Below, piece after piece: positions 15,052 to 24,679 of a stretch of DNA of 50,769 bases (its first letter is position 1; the number at the start of each line of letters is the position of its first letter). The position numbers and the translations under genes were made by a program. Source of the DNA: an uncultured Lachnospiraceae bacterium (GTDB lineage: Bacteria; Bacillota; Clostridia; Lachnospirales; Lachnospiraceae); NCBI GenBank assembly GCA_910585825.1, contig CAJUEY010000023.1:1-50769 (forward strand), given 5' to 3'. The notes under the pieces are model-generated. The model did not search any database. It saw only the letters and a list, made by a program, of their open reading frames with translations, and had not been told where the DNA came from.

Positions 15052-17601
15052 CTATCCTAAATATTTCTGCAGCACACTGATGCATTCCTTTAAATCAATC
15101 GGTTTTTGGATATGAGCGTTCATACCGCACTCCATGCATTTCTGTATATCTCCGACAAAAGCATCTGCTGTCATGGCAATGATGGGCAGATTATTGTCTT
15201 TCCGATCCAGTTTACGGATTGCCATTGTAGCATCATAACCATTCATCACCGGCATACGAATATCCATCAAAATTGCATCATAATATCCAACTTCGGAACT
15301 TTGGAACTTTTCCAGACACTCCTTTCCGTTAACCGCCCATTCGAGCTCCATGCCTGTAATAGACAATATGGCGCTGGCTACTTCCCAGTTAATTTCCATA
15401 TCTTCCGCTAAAAGCACTCTCTTTCCGGAAAAATCCGCCTCCTGCTCTTCTTTTTTCTCGCCTTCCATTGTATAACCGTCTGCATATTGAATCAATCGAT
15501 AGTATAAAGTAGACTTAAAAAGCGGCTTTGAAATAAATCCTTCAATTAATTCTGCACTGATTTCCTGCTCCAGATCACTGTAATCATACGCAGAAATCAA
15601 AAATACCGGAATATCCTGACCTACCCGATTTCGGATTTCATGAATTGTTTGAATTCCATCCATGCCGGGCATTTTCCAATCAATCAAAACAAAATGATAA
15701 TCATTCTTTTTGTTGTGGCTTTCTTCTATCATTTGAATTGCTTTTCTGCCGTCTAAGGTCCATTCTACATGAACTCCCAGCTCTTCCAAATTGGAAACGG
15801 CGCTGGTACAAAGCTCCTCGTTGTCATCTACTACAAGCACATTCCACGCCGGCAATTTCATATCTTCTTCCTTGACGTCTGACCTCTTAAGATCCAGTAT
15901 CATATGGAAATCGCTTCCTTTGCCCAACTCGCTCTTAAGCTCAATACTTCCGCCCATGAGATCAATTATTTTTTTTGTAATTGCCATGCCAAGGCCGGTT
16001 CCCATAATATGACGCACTTCGTCTGAATCTGCTCTGGTAAAATTATCCCAAATCTTCTCCTGAAATTGCGGCGACATTCCGATTCCGTTATCTATAACGC
16101 GAAAATGTGTGCGCACAAAATCTTCCCCTTTGGGCGACTCTTCCTGATACATATGCACGTCAATCCTGCCTTCTTCCGGCGTATATTTTACAGCATTGGA
16201 TAAAAAATTCAAAAGCACCTGATTTAGCCGTAGGTCGTCGCAGAAGACATCCTCACATACAATTTTTTTAATAAAAATATCAAAATACTGTTTTTTCTCT
16301 TTTACCTGAGACTGCATAATATTGACAATATCATCCATTGCATCTCGTAATGACATGGGCGCTATATTTAAAGGCATTTTACCGCTTTCAATTTTGGACA
16401 TGTCCAATACATCATTGATCAATCCCAACAGCTGTTTGCTTGACAGCCTGACTTTACGCAGACACTCTTCCACACGAACTGGATCTTCTATATTTCTCTG
16501 AGCAATTTCTGTCATTCCGATAATTGCATTCATCGGCGTACGAATGTCATGACTCATACTGGAGAGGAATTCACTTTTTGCCCTATTAGCATGATCTGCT
16601 TCTTCCTTTGCTTTTTCAAGCTCCCGAAGCTGTTTCTGTGACAGTCGATAATACAGAACAAAAATAACAGACATGGTAAACAAAATTACCGCACCTGATC
16701 CAATCATAATGATAACGCGCATCGTATCCAATTCGGTAATAGAATCCCCTAAAACCTCAGAAGGCATAACTGTAATCAGATACCAGGAAGAACTGAGATA
16801 AAGAGGCGAACAATAAATCTTTCTCTGATGTCCGTCTATAGATACAAGCGAAGTATACATTTCTTCCTTATCCATAGCGTTTTTCAGTTCTCTTACATAA
16901 TCATCCGTTTTTTTCCCATCAAATTCATCATACTGTTCCATAATTCGTTCAAAATAACTTTCGCGGAATGCATCTGAATTTCGGATTACAAAGTTTCCGT
17001 TTTTGTCAATGATATGAGAATAGACTACTGCATCATTCTCCTCCAAAAAAAGAGCCTGATTCAAATATTCCATAGATATTCCAGCGATAATCGCCTTGCT
17101 TATATTTCCGCTCTTCATCTCATAAGCAGCCTTCTTTCCAATCAGAAGTATCTTCTCCCCCTGGTCGTTTTGTCCGTATGTTACCAGATCCTCACTCTCA
17201 TTCAATGACGTCTGTATATCCTCATCCGTATCAGAAATTTTCACTTCATCTCCATAAACAATCTCAAAATCACCATTTTCTCCGTAAAGTCCCAAAAAAG
17301 TAAAATTTCTGATTTCGCCGCTGACCTGTAGTTCTTCCAGTAGTTGCTGATTATTTTTTTCTGTATCCAAGGGGTTTCGTTTGATAATCCCCTCTACCTG
17401 CTCAAGCCGCAGCCGAATAATTGACCTGAATTTCTGCTGTATCTGCTGATTCATTTCAGACATGTAGATATTACTGATTTCCTCCACCGTCTGTTCTGTT
17501 CGATGAGACATAAATAGGGTCAGTAAAATAAACACTGCAACACAAATCACAACTACAGTGCTAATACTGCGTCTGAAAAAACTTATTACTTTTTTATCCA
17601 T
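15052..17601 (-). CDS. Membrane hybrid sensor histidine kinase with two receiver domains
   Basis: An 849-residue hybrid kinase. A transmembrane helix near the N-terminus (STVVVICVAVFILLTLFM) and a second before residue 330 (VIIMIGSGAVILFTMSVIFV) enclose an extracytoplasmic region of about 270 residues, likely a dCache sensor. Then come HisKA (SSMSHDIRTPMNAIIGMTE, phospho-accepting His) and the ATPase domain (LLNFLSNAVKYTP, DNGIGM, GTGLGMAITK). Two receiver domains follow, with acceptor Asp in VLIDWKMPGMDGI and in ILMDIRMPVMNGY. No HPt domain is fused; a separate HPt gene lies 39 nt upstream. GGAG stands 8 nt before the ATG at 17601. It closes the chemosensory cluster and could feed or drain its phosphoryl flow. 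Confidence 0.92.
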   Translation of the reverse strand: MDKKVISFFRRSISTVVVICVAVFILLTLFMSHRTEQTVEEISNIYMSEMNQQIQQKFRSIIRLRLEQVEGIIKRNPLDTEKNNQQLLEELQVSGEIRNFTFLGLYGENGDFEIVYGDEVKISDTDEDIQTSLNESEDLVTYGQNDQGEKILLIGKKAAYEMKSGNISKAIIAGISMEYLNQALFLEENDAVVYSHIIDKNGNFVIRNSDAFRESYFERIMEQYDEFDGKKTDDYVRELKNAMDKEEMYTSLVSIDGHQRKIYCSPLYLSSSWYLITVMPSEVLGDSITELDTMRVIIMIGSGAVILFTMSVIFVLYYRLSQKQLRELEKAKEEADHANRAKSEFLSSMSHDIRTPMNAIIGMTEIAQRNIEDPVRVEECLRKVRLSSKQLLGLINDVLDMSKIESGKMPLNIAPMSLRDAMDDIVNIMQSQVKEKKQYFDIFIKKIVCEDVFCDDLRLNQVLLNFLSNAVKYTPEEGRIDVHMYQEESPKGEDFVRTHFRVIDNGIGMSPQFQEKIWDNFTRADSDEVRHIMGTGLGMAITKKIIDLMGGSIELKSELGKGSDFHMILDLKRSDVKEEDMKLPAWNVLVVDDNEELCTSAVSNLEELGVHVEWTLDGRKAIQMIEESHNKKNDYHFVLIDWKMPGMDGIQTIHEIRNRVGQDIPVFLISAYDYSDLEQEISAELIEGFISKPLFKSTLYYRLIQYADGYTMEGEKKEEQEADFSGKRVLLAEDMEINWEVASAILSITGMELEWAVNGKECLEKFQSSEVGYYDAILMDIRMPVMNGYDATMAIRKLDRKDNNLPIIAMTADAFVGDIQKCMECGMNAHIQKPIDLKECISVLQKYLG

Positions 17602-17640
17602 CTTTATTCTCCATACATTGATCATTTGATAAAGCATTTA

Positions 17641-17991
17641 TTACATATGTTTTTTAATACAGTTGATAATTTGCTCCTGCCCCGGCAGAATTTCTTTAAG
17701 AATCTCTCTGGCTTTCTCCGTATTTCCTCCCCGAAGCAATGTCAAAATCTCCGCATAAGATTCATACAAAGGGGTAATGGACAAATTTCCCGCAGTCCCT
17801 TTAATGGCATGCGCCTTTTCTATCGTCTCTGCACAATCTGTTTCATCGAAATCCGTTTCAACAGAATTTTTCTCCATCGTTTTTAAAAAAGATCCCAGCA
17901 GTCTTGTATAAAGCTGCTCATTTCCGCCCAGCCTTTTCAAACCACCGTCAATATCGACACCCAATTCTTTTAATTCCTCAAATAATGTCAT
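17641..17991 (-). CDS. Stand-alone HPt phosphotransfer protein
   Basis: A 116-residue all-helical protein with the HPt signature AHAIKGTAGNLS, whose His accepts phosphate from receiver domains. The beginning MTLFEELKELGVDIDGGLKRL and the segment MEKNSVETDFDETD are typical of four-helix HPt modules. The start at 17991 follows GAGGTGA; a longer frame to 18057 lacks a ribosome binding site and runs through a hairpin. It is placed directly before the hybrid kinase that lacks an HPt domain, so it is the obvious intermediate of a His-Asp-His-Asp relay between that kinase and another receiver, possibly one encoded in this cluster. Confidence 0.85.
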   Translation of the reverse strand: MTLFEELKELGVDIDGGLKRLGGNEQLYTRLLGSFLKTMEKNSVETDFDETDCAETIEKAHAIKGTAGNLSITPLYESYAEILTLLRGGNTEKAREILKEILPGQEQIINCIKKHM

Positions 17992-18018
17992 AAAAATCAC
18001 CTCACGTTTATATCCTTT

Positions 18019-18053
18019 AAACCAAACAGGCACAGGGATCATCTCCCTGTGCC
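18019..18053 (-). terminator. Terminator or attenuator after the chemoreceptor gene
   Basis: A perfect 10-bp inverted repeat GGCACAGGGA / TCCCTGTGCC (18029-18053) with a 5-nt loop is followed on the minus strand by TGTTTGGTTT. It lies between the MCP and HPt genes and probably lowers expression of the last two genes. Confidence 0.6.
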
Positions 18054-18105
18054 CCAATCCGACCGTTACAGTTTATCTTCTGCCTAAACTGTTTTATCCG
18101 ATATA

Positions 18106-19566
18106 TTAATATTTTCCAAAATCGTCCTCTAATGAAATTACCTGCTCATTGGAAACTTCATCGGAAGAGGATACGCTTTTAAAGGAATTGTCTGAATGCC
18201 CTCCTCTTAAATTGTAAATAGAAAGCATATCCCGCATCTTAGACGCCTGATTTGACAATTCTTCACTGGCTGCAGCACATTCCTCGCTGGTCGCAGAGTT
18301 TGTCTGAACAACCTGGGATACCTGTGTAATTGCCTGCTCGATCTGTGCCACTGCCGTTGCCTGATAGTTGGAAGATTCTGCAATACCATTAATAATAACT
18401 TCACTTTCCTGTACTACCTTTGTAATCGCCTCTAATGCCTGTGCCGTATCATCTGCAATCTGAGAACCTAAGCTGACTTTTGAAATAGAATCTTCGATCA
18501 TTTCTGCCGTCTCTTTTGCTGCAGATGCACTCTTTGCTGCAAGACTTCTGACTTCTTCCGCTACAACTGCAAAGCCTTTTCCTGCTTCTCCCGCTCTTGC
18601 AGCTTCAACCGCTGCATTCAATGCAAGAATATTGGTCTGGAATGCAATATCATCAATTGTCTTAATAATTTTAGAAATGCTTTCAGAAGACTGGTTGATA
18701 TCCTGCATTGCATTTACCATATCTTCCATCTGCTGATTGCCCTTCTTGACATCTTCAATTGCATGAAGTACAAGGCCTGCAGCTTCATTCGCCTGCTCTG
18801 CATTTTGTTTTGTTTTATCTGCAATTTCATCAATAGATGCTGTAATTTCTTCAATTGCGCTTGCCTGTTCCGTAGATCCCTGTGCAAGAGCCTGGCTTGC
18901 ACTTGCTACCTGAGAAGAACTGATGGTAACCTGTGTACCCGCATCGCTGATATTAGAAAGTGTAGTTAAGTTGTCCTCTACCAGTTTCTTTAAAGAATTG
19001 CCCAACAGATCTTCCGGAGATTTCGGAGTTACGGTAACTGTCAGATTTCCATGGGATACCTCCTCGGCAATCTGCGCCTGGCTTTTGATATTGCTGATTA
19101 CTTCTTTGTAATCATCTACCAGCTCGCCGAATTCATCATTTCCATGTTTTATAAGGTCAATGTCAACGCGCCCCATTGCAATATCCTTCGCCGCACCGGA
19201 AAGCTCTCTGATAGAAACCATAATGCTTTTAATGATAGACAACGCAATGATCAACGTAATGATGACAGAAATCACAATCAAAGCTATGCTGATGGCATTC
19301 AACTCAGTTGCCACAGTTTTGAGGCTTGTTACGCTGTTTGTTATTTCTGATGCGATCGCATCCAACAGTATATCGCCCTTTTCTTCATCTGCTCCAATTT
19401 CTGCTAACTTCTCTACAACAGTCTGATATTCTGCTTCATACATGCCCTCCACAGTGGAAACGGTATGACGTGTAGACCACACTCCAATTGCAGAGTTAAT
19501 GACTGTAAGTAAAATAGGAACAAAAAATCCCAGAATCAATTTGGTTTTCATCTTAACGTTTTTCAT
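18106..19566 (-). CDS. Methyl-accepting chemotaxis protein with minimal external domain
   Basis: A 486-residue chemoreceptor. TM1 is near residues 8-30 (KLILGFFVPILLTVINSAI) and TM2 near 90-116 (ISIALIVISVIITLIIALSI), so only about 60 residues face outside, far too few for a 4HB or Cache sensor. A HAMP region follows (SIRELSGAAKDIAMGRVDID). The long cytoplasmic signalling hairpin has the conserved tip IDDIAFQTNILALNAAVEAA and EVRSLAAKSASAAKETAEM, where CheA and CheW bind. The C-terminus has no CheR-tethering pentapeptide. It may sense membrane state, an internal cue or a partner protein. GAGAGGT precedes the start. It sits 13 nt after cheW. Confidence 0.95.
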   Translation of the reverse strand: MKNVKMKTKLILGFFVPILLTVINSAIGVWSTRHTVSTVEGMYEAEYQTVVEKLAEIGADEEKGDILLDAIASEITNSVTSLKTVATELNAISIALIVISVIITLIIALSIIKSIMVSIRELSGAAKDIAMGRVDIDLIKHGNDEFGELVDDYKEVISNIKSQAQIAEEVSHGNLTVTVTPKSPEDLLGNSLKKLVEDNLTTLSNISDAGTQVTISSSQVASASQALAQGSTEQASAIEEITASIDEIADKTKQNAEQANEAAGLVLHAIEDVKKGNQQMEDMVNAMQDINQSSESISKIIKTIDDIAFQTNILALNAAVEAARAGEAGKGFAVVAEEVRSLAAKSASAAKETAEMIEDSISKVSLGSQIADDTAQALEAITKVVQESEVIINGIAESSNYQATAVAQIEQAITQVSQVVQTNSATSEECAAASEELSNQASKMRDMLSIYNLRGGHSDNSFKSVSSSDEVSNEQVISLEDDFGKY

Positions 19567-19579
19567 ATTCTTATACCTC

Positions 19580-20119
19580 TCATTCTTTTACTAATACTAT
19601 GCTATTTGACTGCTCAATTGCTGAAATATCATCATCATTTAATAATTTGTCAGGATCTAACAACAATTTTACAGAATTTCCTACTCTTGCAATGCCATAC
19701 ACAAACCTATGGTCTGTCCTCTCCACACGCCCCATCTTCGGCGGGGGCAGGATATTCTCATCCTTAATTTCAATTACTTCGGCAATCTGCTCTACAATCA
19801 ATCCCACTGTCACATCGCTCACATTCACCACAATAATACAGGTTCTGGCATCATACTTCAGCGGCTCCTGATGAAACCGAAGACGTACATCAATAACAGG
19901 AATAATTTTTCCTCTCAGATTAATCAGCCCTTTGATATAATCTTCTGTTCTGGGAATTGCCGTAATTGAAGGAATCTGAATGATTTCGTTTACATATTGG
20001 ATATCCAGTCCGAAATGCTCGTTTCCTGACTTAAAAGTCATATACTTACTTTTTCTCACATTTTCTTCATCGGAAATATCCAGTAAATCATCCTGATTCT
20101 GCTTACTTAATTCTTCCAT
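19580..20119 (-). CDS. cheW: CheW chemotaxis coupling protein
   Basis: A 179-residue single CheW domain: MTFKSGNEHFGLDIQYVNEI, then IKGLINLRGKIIPVIDVRLR (with the NLRG signature) and VGLIVEQIAEVIEIKDE. About 25 polar residues precede the domain. CheW links chemoreceptors to CheA in the signalling array. Preceded by GGAAGGG and placed 27 nt after cheA. Confidence 0.95.
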   Translation of the reverse strand: MEELSKQNQDDLLDISDEENVRKSKYMTFKSGNEHFGLDIQYVNEIIQIPSITAIPRTEDYIKGLINLRGKIIPVIDVRLRFHQEPLKYDARTCIIVVNVSDVTVGLIVEQIAEVIEIKDENILPPPKMGRVERTDHRFVYGIARVGNSVKLLLDPDKLLNDDDISAIEQSNSIVLVKE

Positions 20120-20146
20120 ATGGAAACACCCTTCCTTTCTATCATT

Positions 20147-22303
20147 TTACATTAATCCGGCGGGGTCCAATATCAAAGCAATGCTGCCATCGCCAAGCTG
20201 TGTACAGCCGGAAAGCCCCTTCACTTTCTTGATGTAGGAAGGAATCGGTTTGACAACGATCTCCTGTTCTCCAATCAGCCGGTCTACCAAAAGACAGATC
20301 TTGCGATCTTCAATTTCCATAATCAGCATCATTCCGTCTTCTACGGATTTGCGATAGCTGTCTTCATCCATGCCATACCACTCGCCAAGTCTTAATACCG
20401 GAAAACATTCGCCGCGTATCATAATATATTCGTCTCCGTTCGGCTCACATATCATCATTTCTTCCTTCACACGGACAAATTCTTTAATTACGCCGATTTC
20501 TACTACAAAAGATGCTCCTCCTGTTTCCACCACAATACCATTGATAATTGCAAGCGTCAATGGTATCTTAAGACTCATTGTACTGCCAAATCCCGCCGTA
20601 CTGTCAATATCCAGCATACCGTTGATCTCCTGAATATTCTGAACTACAACGTCCATGCCGACGCCTCGGCCGGAATATTCAGTCACCTGCTCATTAGTAG
20701 AAAAGCCGGGCATGGTGATAAATTGAAATACTTCTTTATCTGTATAGGCAGATTCCGGTTTCCCATCTTCCAACAGTCCCTGTTTCTTAGCTTTTTGTAA
20801 TATCTTATCCCGATCCAGACCTTTTCCGTTGTCCTCCACGCTGATCCAAACTTTTCCTGCTTCTGTCTTAGCGGACAGAGTGACTTTTCCCTTTTCCTTC
20901 TTGCCGCTTGCCTCACGCTCTTCATTTGTCTCAATACCGTGGTCGACTGCATTTCTAACCATATGCATCAACGGATCTGAAATATGTTCGATAATGTTTT
21001 TATCTACTTCTGTATGCTCGCCTATCATTTCAAATTCTATGTCTTTCCCAAGCTTTCTGGATACATCGAAAACAATACGATTCATCTTCTGGAATGTATT
21101 GGTCAAAGGAACCATACGCATTGACATTATAACATTCTGTAAATCCGTCGAAATCTTAGACATCTGAACGGCTGCTTTTGTAAAATTATCCAGATTCAAT
21201 CCAGGCACCTTTAAATCCGGATTCTGCAGCACAACCGATTCGGAAATAACCAGCTCTCCAATCAAATCCATAAGCTGATCCATCTTGCTTACATTGACGC
21301 TGATAAATGAAGATTTCTCTGCTTTTGGTTTATCCCTTGCAAGCTTTTTCTGCTTGCCGGGTTCTTTTGACTGAATGACAAAATCTCCCGGTGCAATCTT
21401 TGATTTATCTTCTTTTTGGGTCTCTTCCTTTTCATCCTTGCCTGCTGTTTTAGCCTCTATATCTTCTACACTGGACTCAAGGTCGATGCGAGACGAATCT
21501 TCCCCGAAATCAAATCCCTGGAAAAACTCCTCTGCCTTACATTCAAAAATATCTACTTTTTCAAGTTCATATCCGGAACCAATGATCGACTGTACTTCAT
21601 CTTTGTCGCTTTTTGTCTGTAAAAGAATTTTAAAACCTTCCTGCAAAATCGGCTCTGCACAACTCTCGTCCGAGATGATGTCCTCCGGAGAGTACAGAAG
21701 ATCTTCCGCAACCTCTTTCAACGCATACACAATTTTATATGCATGTACATTTGCCATTTCCGTATCCGGAGAAAACGTAATAAAAATTTTGTAAAAGCGG
21801 CTGTCATCGGTTGCAACAGGCGCTATATAAAACTGCGTCGGTTCTTTATGTACGTTTCCTGAAACTTCTGTTTTCTTCTCTTCGCCTTTCTTTTCGCCTT
21901 TGATTGTCATCAAAAATTCATCCAGATCTGCTACGATTTCTGTTGAATCCCCATCTGCCTGATCGCCGTTCTGAATCTTTTCCAGTTCGCCTGAAATGAA
22001 ATCCTCCACCGCTAATACATGCTCTACTAATTCCATATGGGGAACATTTGCCGGATGGGCTTCTCTTAAAAAATAAAAGACATCTTCCAATTTATGAGAT
22101 ACTGCAGTAATATTGTCGAACATCATAATACCGGAAGAACCTTTAATGGTATGCATCGTTCGGAATATCTCATTTATGCTGTCTTCATCAAAACAATCCT
22201 CATCCTTCTGGTCTAAAACTATCTCCTGAAGCTGTTCCAGAAGCTGTTGGTTTTCAAAAAGATATACGTCTAACATACCTTCTGTATTGAATTCTTCAGC
22301 CAT
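20147..22303 (-). CDS. cheA: CheA chemotaxis histidine kinase
   Basis: A 718-residue CheA with the standard domain order. P1 HPt is at the N-terminus (FRTMHTIKGSSGIMMFDN, phosphorylated His). A P2-like region lies around residues 155-260, followed by a charged linker. P3 dimerisation starts FISVNVSKMDQLMDLIGELV. The P4 ATPase has HMVRNAVDHGIE, VEDNGKGLDRDKI and GRGVGMDVV. A P5 CheW-like domain is C-terminal (ECFPVLRLGEWYG). AAAGGAG is 5-6 nt from the start. It autophosphorylates under receptor control and passes phosphate to the CheY-like and CheB regulators encoded just upstream. Confidence 0.96.
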   Translation of the reverse strand: MAEEFNTEGMLDVYLFENQQLLEQLQEIVLDQKDEDCFDEDSINEIFRTMHTIKGSSGIMMFDNITAVSHKLEDVFYFLREAHPANVPHMELVEHVLAVEDFISGELEKIQNGDQADGDSTEIVADLDEFLMTIKGEKKGEEKKTEVSGNVHKEPTQFYIAPVATDDSRFYKIFITFSPDTEMANVHAYKIVYALKEVAEDLLYSPEDIISDESCAEPILQEGFKILLQTKSDKDEVQSIIGSGYELEKVDIFECKAEEFFQGFDFGEDSSRIDLESSVEDIEAKTAGKDEKEETQKEDKSKIAPGDFVIQSKEPGKQKKLARDKPKAEKSSFISVNVSKMDQLMDLIGELVISESVVLQNPDLKVPGLNLDNFTKAAVQMSKISTDLQNVIMSMRMVPLTNTFQKMNRIVFDVSRKLGKDIEFEMIGEHTEVDKNIIEHISDPLMHMVRNAVDHGIETNEEREASGKKEKGKVTLSAKTEAGKVWISVEDNGKGLDRDKILQKAKKQGLLEDGKPESAYTDKEVFQFITMPGFSTNEQVTEYSGRGVGMDVVVQNIQEINGMLDIDSTAGFGSTMSLKIPLTLAIINGIVVETGGASFVVEIGVIKEFVRVKEEMMICEPNGDEYIMIRGECFPVLRLGEWYGMDEDSYRKSVEDGMMLIMEIEDRKICLLVDRLIGEQEIVVKPIPSYIKKVKGLSGCTQLGDGSIALILDPAGLM

Positions 22304-22359
22304 AATTTCTCCTTTCCTGCGTATTCTTATCTATATAATGCGTTTGTAAAACGCCATAA

Positions 22360-22377
22360 CCCGTATATAAAAACGGG
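22360..22377 (-). other. Small hairpin between the cheY-like gene and cheA
   Basis: CCCGT (22360-22364) and ACGGG (22373-22377) form a short stem in the 79-nt gap, beside a second weak stem CGTTT/AAACG. No U tract follows, so it is more likely an mRNA processing or stability element than a terminator. Confidence 0.3.
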
Positions 22378-22382
22378 ATATG

Positions 22383-22778
22383 TTACGGGATCAGATTCAG
22401 TTTCTTTAGAGCTTTCTCAAATCTTTCCTGATCAATCGGCTTGCCGGAATAAATCGTACATCCCAGTTCAAACGCCATTTTTACATTTTTCTCTTCATTC
22501 AAAGCAGTAGTCATAATTACTTTCACTGCTTTATCTTCCGGAATATTCCTTTCTCTTTCCAGATTACGGATTCCTACCAGAGACTGATAGCCGTCCATAA
22601 CCGGCATCATGATATCCAGACATACCAGATCATATGGTTCCCCGTCTTCCAAAGCCATCATAAATGCATCCACTGCTTCCATGCCGTCTACAGTAACATC
22701 GCATTCTCCATACTTTGACAAAAAGTTTACCATAAATTTCCTTGTTGCAAAATCATCTTCTGCCAGCAAAATCTTCAT
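22383..22778 (-). CDS. CheY-like single-domain response regulator
   Basis: A 131-residue receiver domain with no output domain. It has the acidic pair in LLAEDDFATRKFM, phospho-acceptor Asp in LVCLDIMMPVMDGYQ, the conserved Thr in KVIMTTALNEEKN and Lys in YSGKPIDQERF. The wording around the acceptor (LDIMMPVMDG) and the ATRKFM helix resemble response regulators of non-flagellar chemosensory clusters rather than the motor-binding CheY of flagellated clostridia. That is inference. AAAGGAG precedes the start; it is transcribed between cheB and cheA. Confidence 0.9.
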   Translation of the reverse strand: MKILLAEDDFATRKFMVNFLSKYGECDVTVDGMEAVDAFMMALEDGEPYDLVCLDIMMPVMDGYQSLVGIRNLERERNIPEDKAVKVIMTTALNEEKNVKMAFELGCTIYSGKPIDQERFEKALKKLNLIP

Positions 22779-22790
22779 ACTTTTTCTCCT

Positions 22791-23819
22791 TTACATTTTA
22801 TTTAATAATGCGTATGTCCTTCCAGCAATGTCAGGCAGTTTCTCCTGATACTGCACGGCTCCCAGATCATATGCAACTTTGGGCATTCCATAAACTACGC
22901 AGGTCGATTCATCCTGTCCTATCGTCCTGGCACCGGCTCTTCTCATGGCCAAAAGTCCTTTTGCGCCGTCGCCGCCCATTCCAGTCAGAATAATCCCCAC
23001 TGCATCTGCGCCGGCTGACTTTGCAACAGATTCAAAGAGTACGTCCACTGACGGACAATGACCGTTCACCCTTGGCCCTTTCTTACACTCTACCTGATAA
23101 ACTCCATTGACTTTTATTAACCGCATATGCGCATCTCCGCCGGGCGCCAAGAGCATATGTCCCGGCATCACTCTGTCTCCTGTCTGCGCTTCTTTCACCT
23201 GAATGCGGCACTGATCATTTAAACGCTTTGCGTACATTCCGGTAAACCCCTGCGGCATATGCTGTGTTACCACAACACCGGGAATATCAGTTCCAAAATC
23301 TTTGATTACCGAAAAAATTGCTTCTGTTCCTCCTGTGGATGCTCCGATTGCTACGATCTTGTCTTTGCCTTTTCCTGGAAGCACTTCATGTCCCTGTCCT
23401 AACACCGTTTTCTTAATGTTGCTGATCTTAGCGGTAGAAGCGATCTTGATCTTTACCAGAAGTTCATTTCGGATAAAATCTTCCAGCTGCGCACGATTTG
23501 ATACTGTCGGCTTTGCCACAAAATCCACAGCTCCCGCATTTAAAGCATCAAATACTTTATCACTTAAAGCGCTGATGACTACAACCGGAATCGGATATTG
23601 AGGCATCAGTTTTCGCAGGAATTCAATTCCGCTCATTCTTGGAAGTTCTACATCCAGTGTCATAACATCCGGCTTGTGCCGTAGAATAGCGTCCCTTGCT
23701 TCAAAAGGGTCTTTCGCCGTCGCTACAACCTGTATGGCAGGATCTCTGCTCAGATTCTGTATCAGCAATTCCCGAAATACCAGAGAATCCTCTACAATTA
23801 AAACCCTTATTGGCTGCAT
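22791..23819 (-). CDS. cheB: CheB receptor glutamate methylesterase
   Basis: A 342-residue two-domain protein. The N-terminal receiver has Asp in DVMTLDVELPRMSGIEFL, and the C-terminal methylesterase has the catalytic triad: Ser in AIGASTGGTEAI, His in VVTQHMPQGFTG and Asp in GMGGDGAKGLLAM. It removes methyl groups from the chemoreceptor and deamidates glutamines, closing the adaptation loop with CheR. Its start is 3 nt after the cheR stop, so translation is probably coupled. Confidence 0.96.
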   Translation of the reverse strand: MQPIRVLIVEDSLVFRELLIQNLSRDPAIQVVATAKDPFEARDAILRHKPDVMTLDVELPRMSGIEFLRKLMPQYPIPVVVISALSDKVFDALNAGAVDFVAKPTVSNRAQLEDFIRNELLVKIKIASTAKISNIKKTVLGQGHEVLPGKGKDKIVAIGASTGGTEAIFSVIKDFGTDIPGVVVTQHMPQGFTGMYAKRLNDQCRIQVKEAQTGDRVMPGHMLLAPGGDAHMRLIKVNGVYQVECKKGPRVNGHCPSVDVLFESVAKSAGADAVGIILTGMGGDGAKGLLAMRRAGARTIGQDESTCVVYGMPKVAYDLGAVQYQEKLPDIAGRTYALLNKM

Positions 23820-23822
23820 AGG

Positions 23823-24638
23823 TTAATCATTTCCTTTCCTGAATATCGATGGCTTAATAATCTGAAACGGCACACTGCTCCGGTCAAGGGTTTCTGTCCT
23901 GCCGATAAACAAATATCCGCCAGGCTCCAAAGCATTATATACTTTCTGAAGCAGCTCCGTTTTTGTCTTCTCATCAAAATATATCATAACATTGCGTAAA
24001 AATATAGTATGCATTTTCTTTTTAAACGGAAATGGGTCCATCAGATTAAACTTTCGGAACAAAACTTCGCTTTTCAGCTCATTCGTTACCATATACTGCG
24101 TGCCTCCGGCAACCGGCTTGAAAAAATGGCGTTTCCATTTCTCCGGAAGATTTTTCAGCTGCTCTGCACTGTATACGCCTGCCGCCGCCTGCTGCAGCGC
24201 TTTGGTGGATACGTCTGTCGCCAGAATCTTTTTATCCCATTTATTGCGTTCAATGCCGAAAAAATCATCCAGAACCATGGCAATCATATATGGCTCTTCC
24301 CCTGTAGAAGCAGCGCCGCACCAAATGCGCAGATCGTTATTTCTGCTCTGCTTTATCTTAAGCCAGGGAAGAACTTCTTTTCTGAAAAATTCAAAATGTT
24401 CAAATTCCCTCATAAAGTAAGTATGATTTGTCGTCAGAAGATTCACCAGCATCTTTTCCAATGTTCCAGTCTTATCAGACTTCAGGGCATCCAAATACTC
24501 TGTACAGTTGTTCCAGCCGCCTTTGCGGAGATAATTCTCCAGCCGCCCATTGATGATTACTTTTTTCTGGCTCATATCAATACCGTAATTCGACTTCATA
24601 TAAACCGAAATTCTCTGAAACTCCTCATCCGTTATCAA
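23823..24638 (-). CDS. cheR: CheR receptor glutamate methyltransferase
   Basis: A protein of about 271 residues with the CheR N-terminal helical domain (DEEFQRISVYMKSNYGIDM) and the methyltransferase domain. The latter has RIWCGAASTGEEPYMIAM (SAM binding), ILATDVSTKALQQA, FRKFNLMDPFPFKKKM and IFLRNVMIYFDEKTK. I place the start at the TTG at 24638, 9 nt after AGGAGG. The frame extends to 24710 but would then overlap the preceding gene without a ribosome binding site. It methylates glutamates on the chemoreceptor. No tetratricopeptide extension. Confidence 0.93.
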   Translation of the reverse strand: MITDEEFQRISVYMKSNYGIDMSQKKVIINGRLENYLRKGGWNNCTEYLDALKSDKTGTLEKMLVNLLTTNHTYFMREFEHFEFFRKEVLPWLKIKQSRNNDLRIWCGAASTGEEPYMIAMVLDDFFGIERNKWDKKILATDVSTKALQQAAAGVYSAEQLKNLPEKWKRHFFKPVAGGTQYMVTNELKSEVLFRKFNLMDPFPFKKKMHTIFLRNVMIYFDEKTKTELLQKVYNALEPGGYLFIGRTETLDRSSVPFQIIKPSIFRKGND

Positions 24639-24679
24639 AACTACATTCCTCCTGTCATTATCTATATTATATTGTATGA

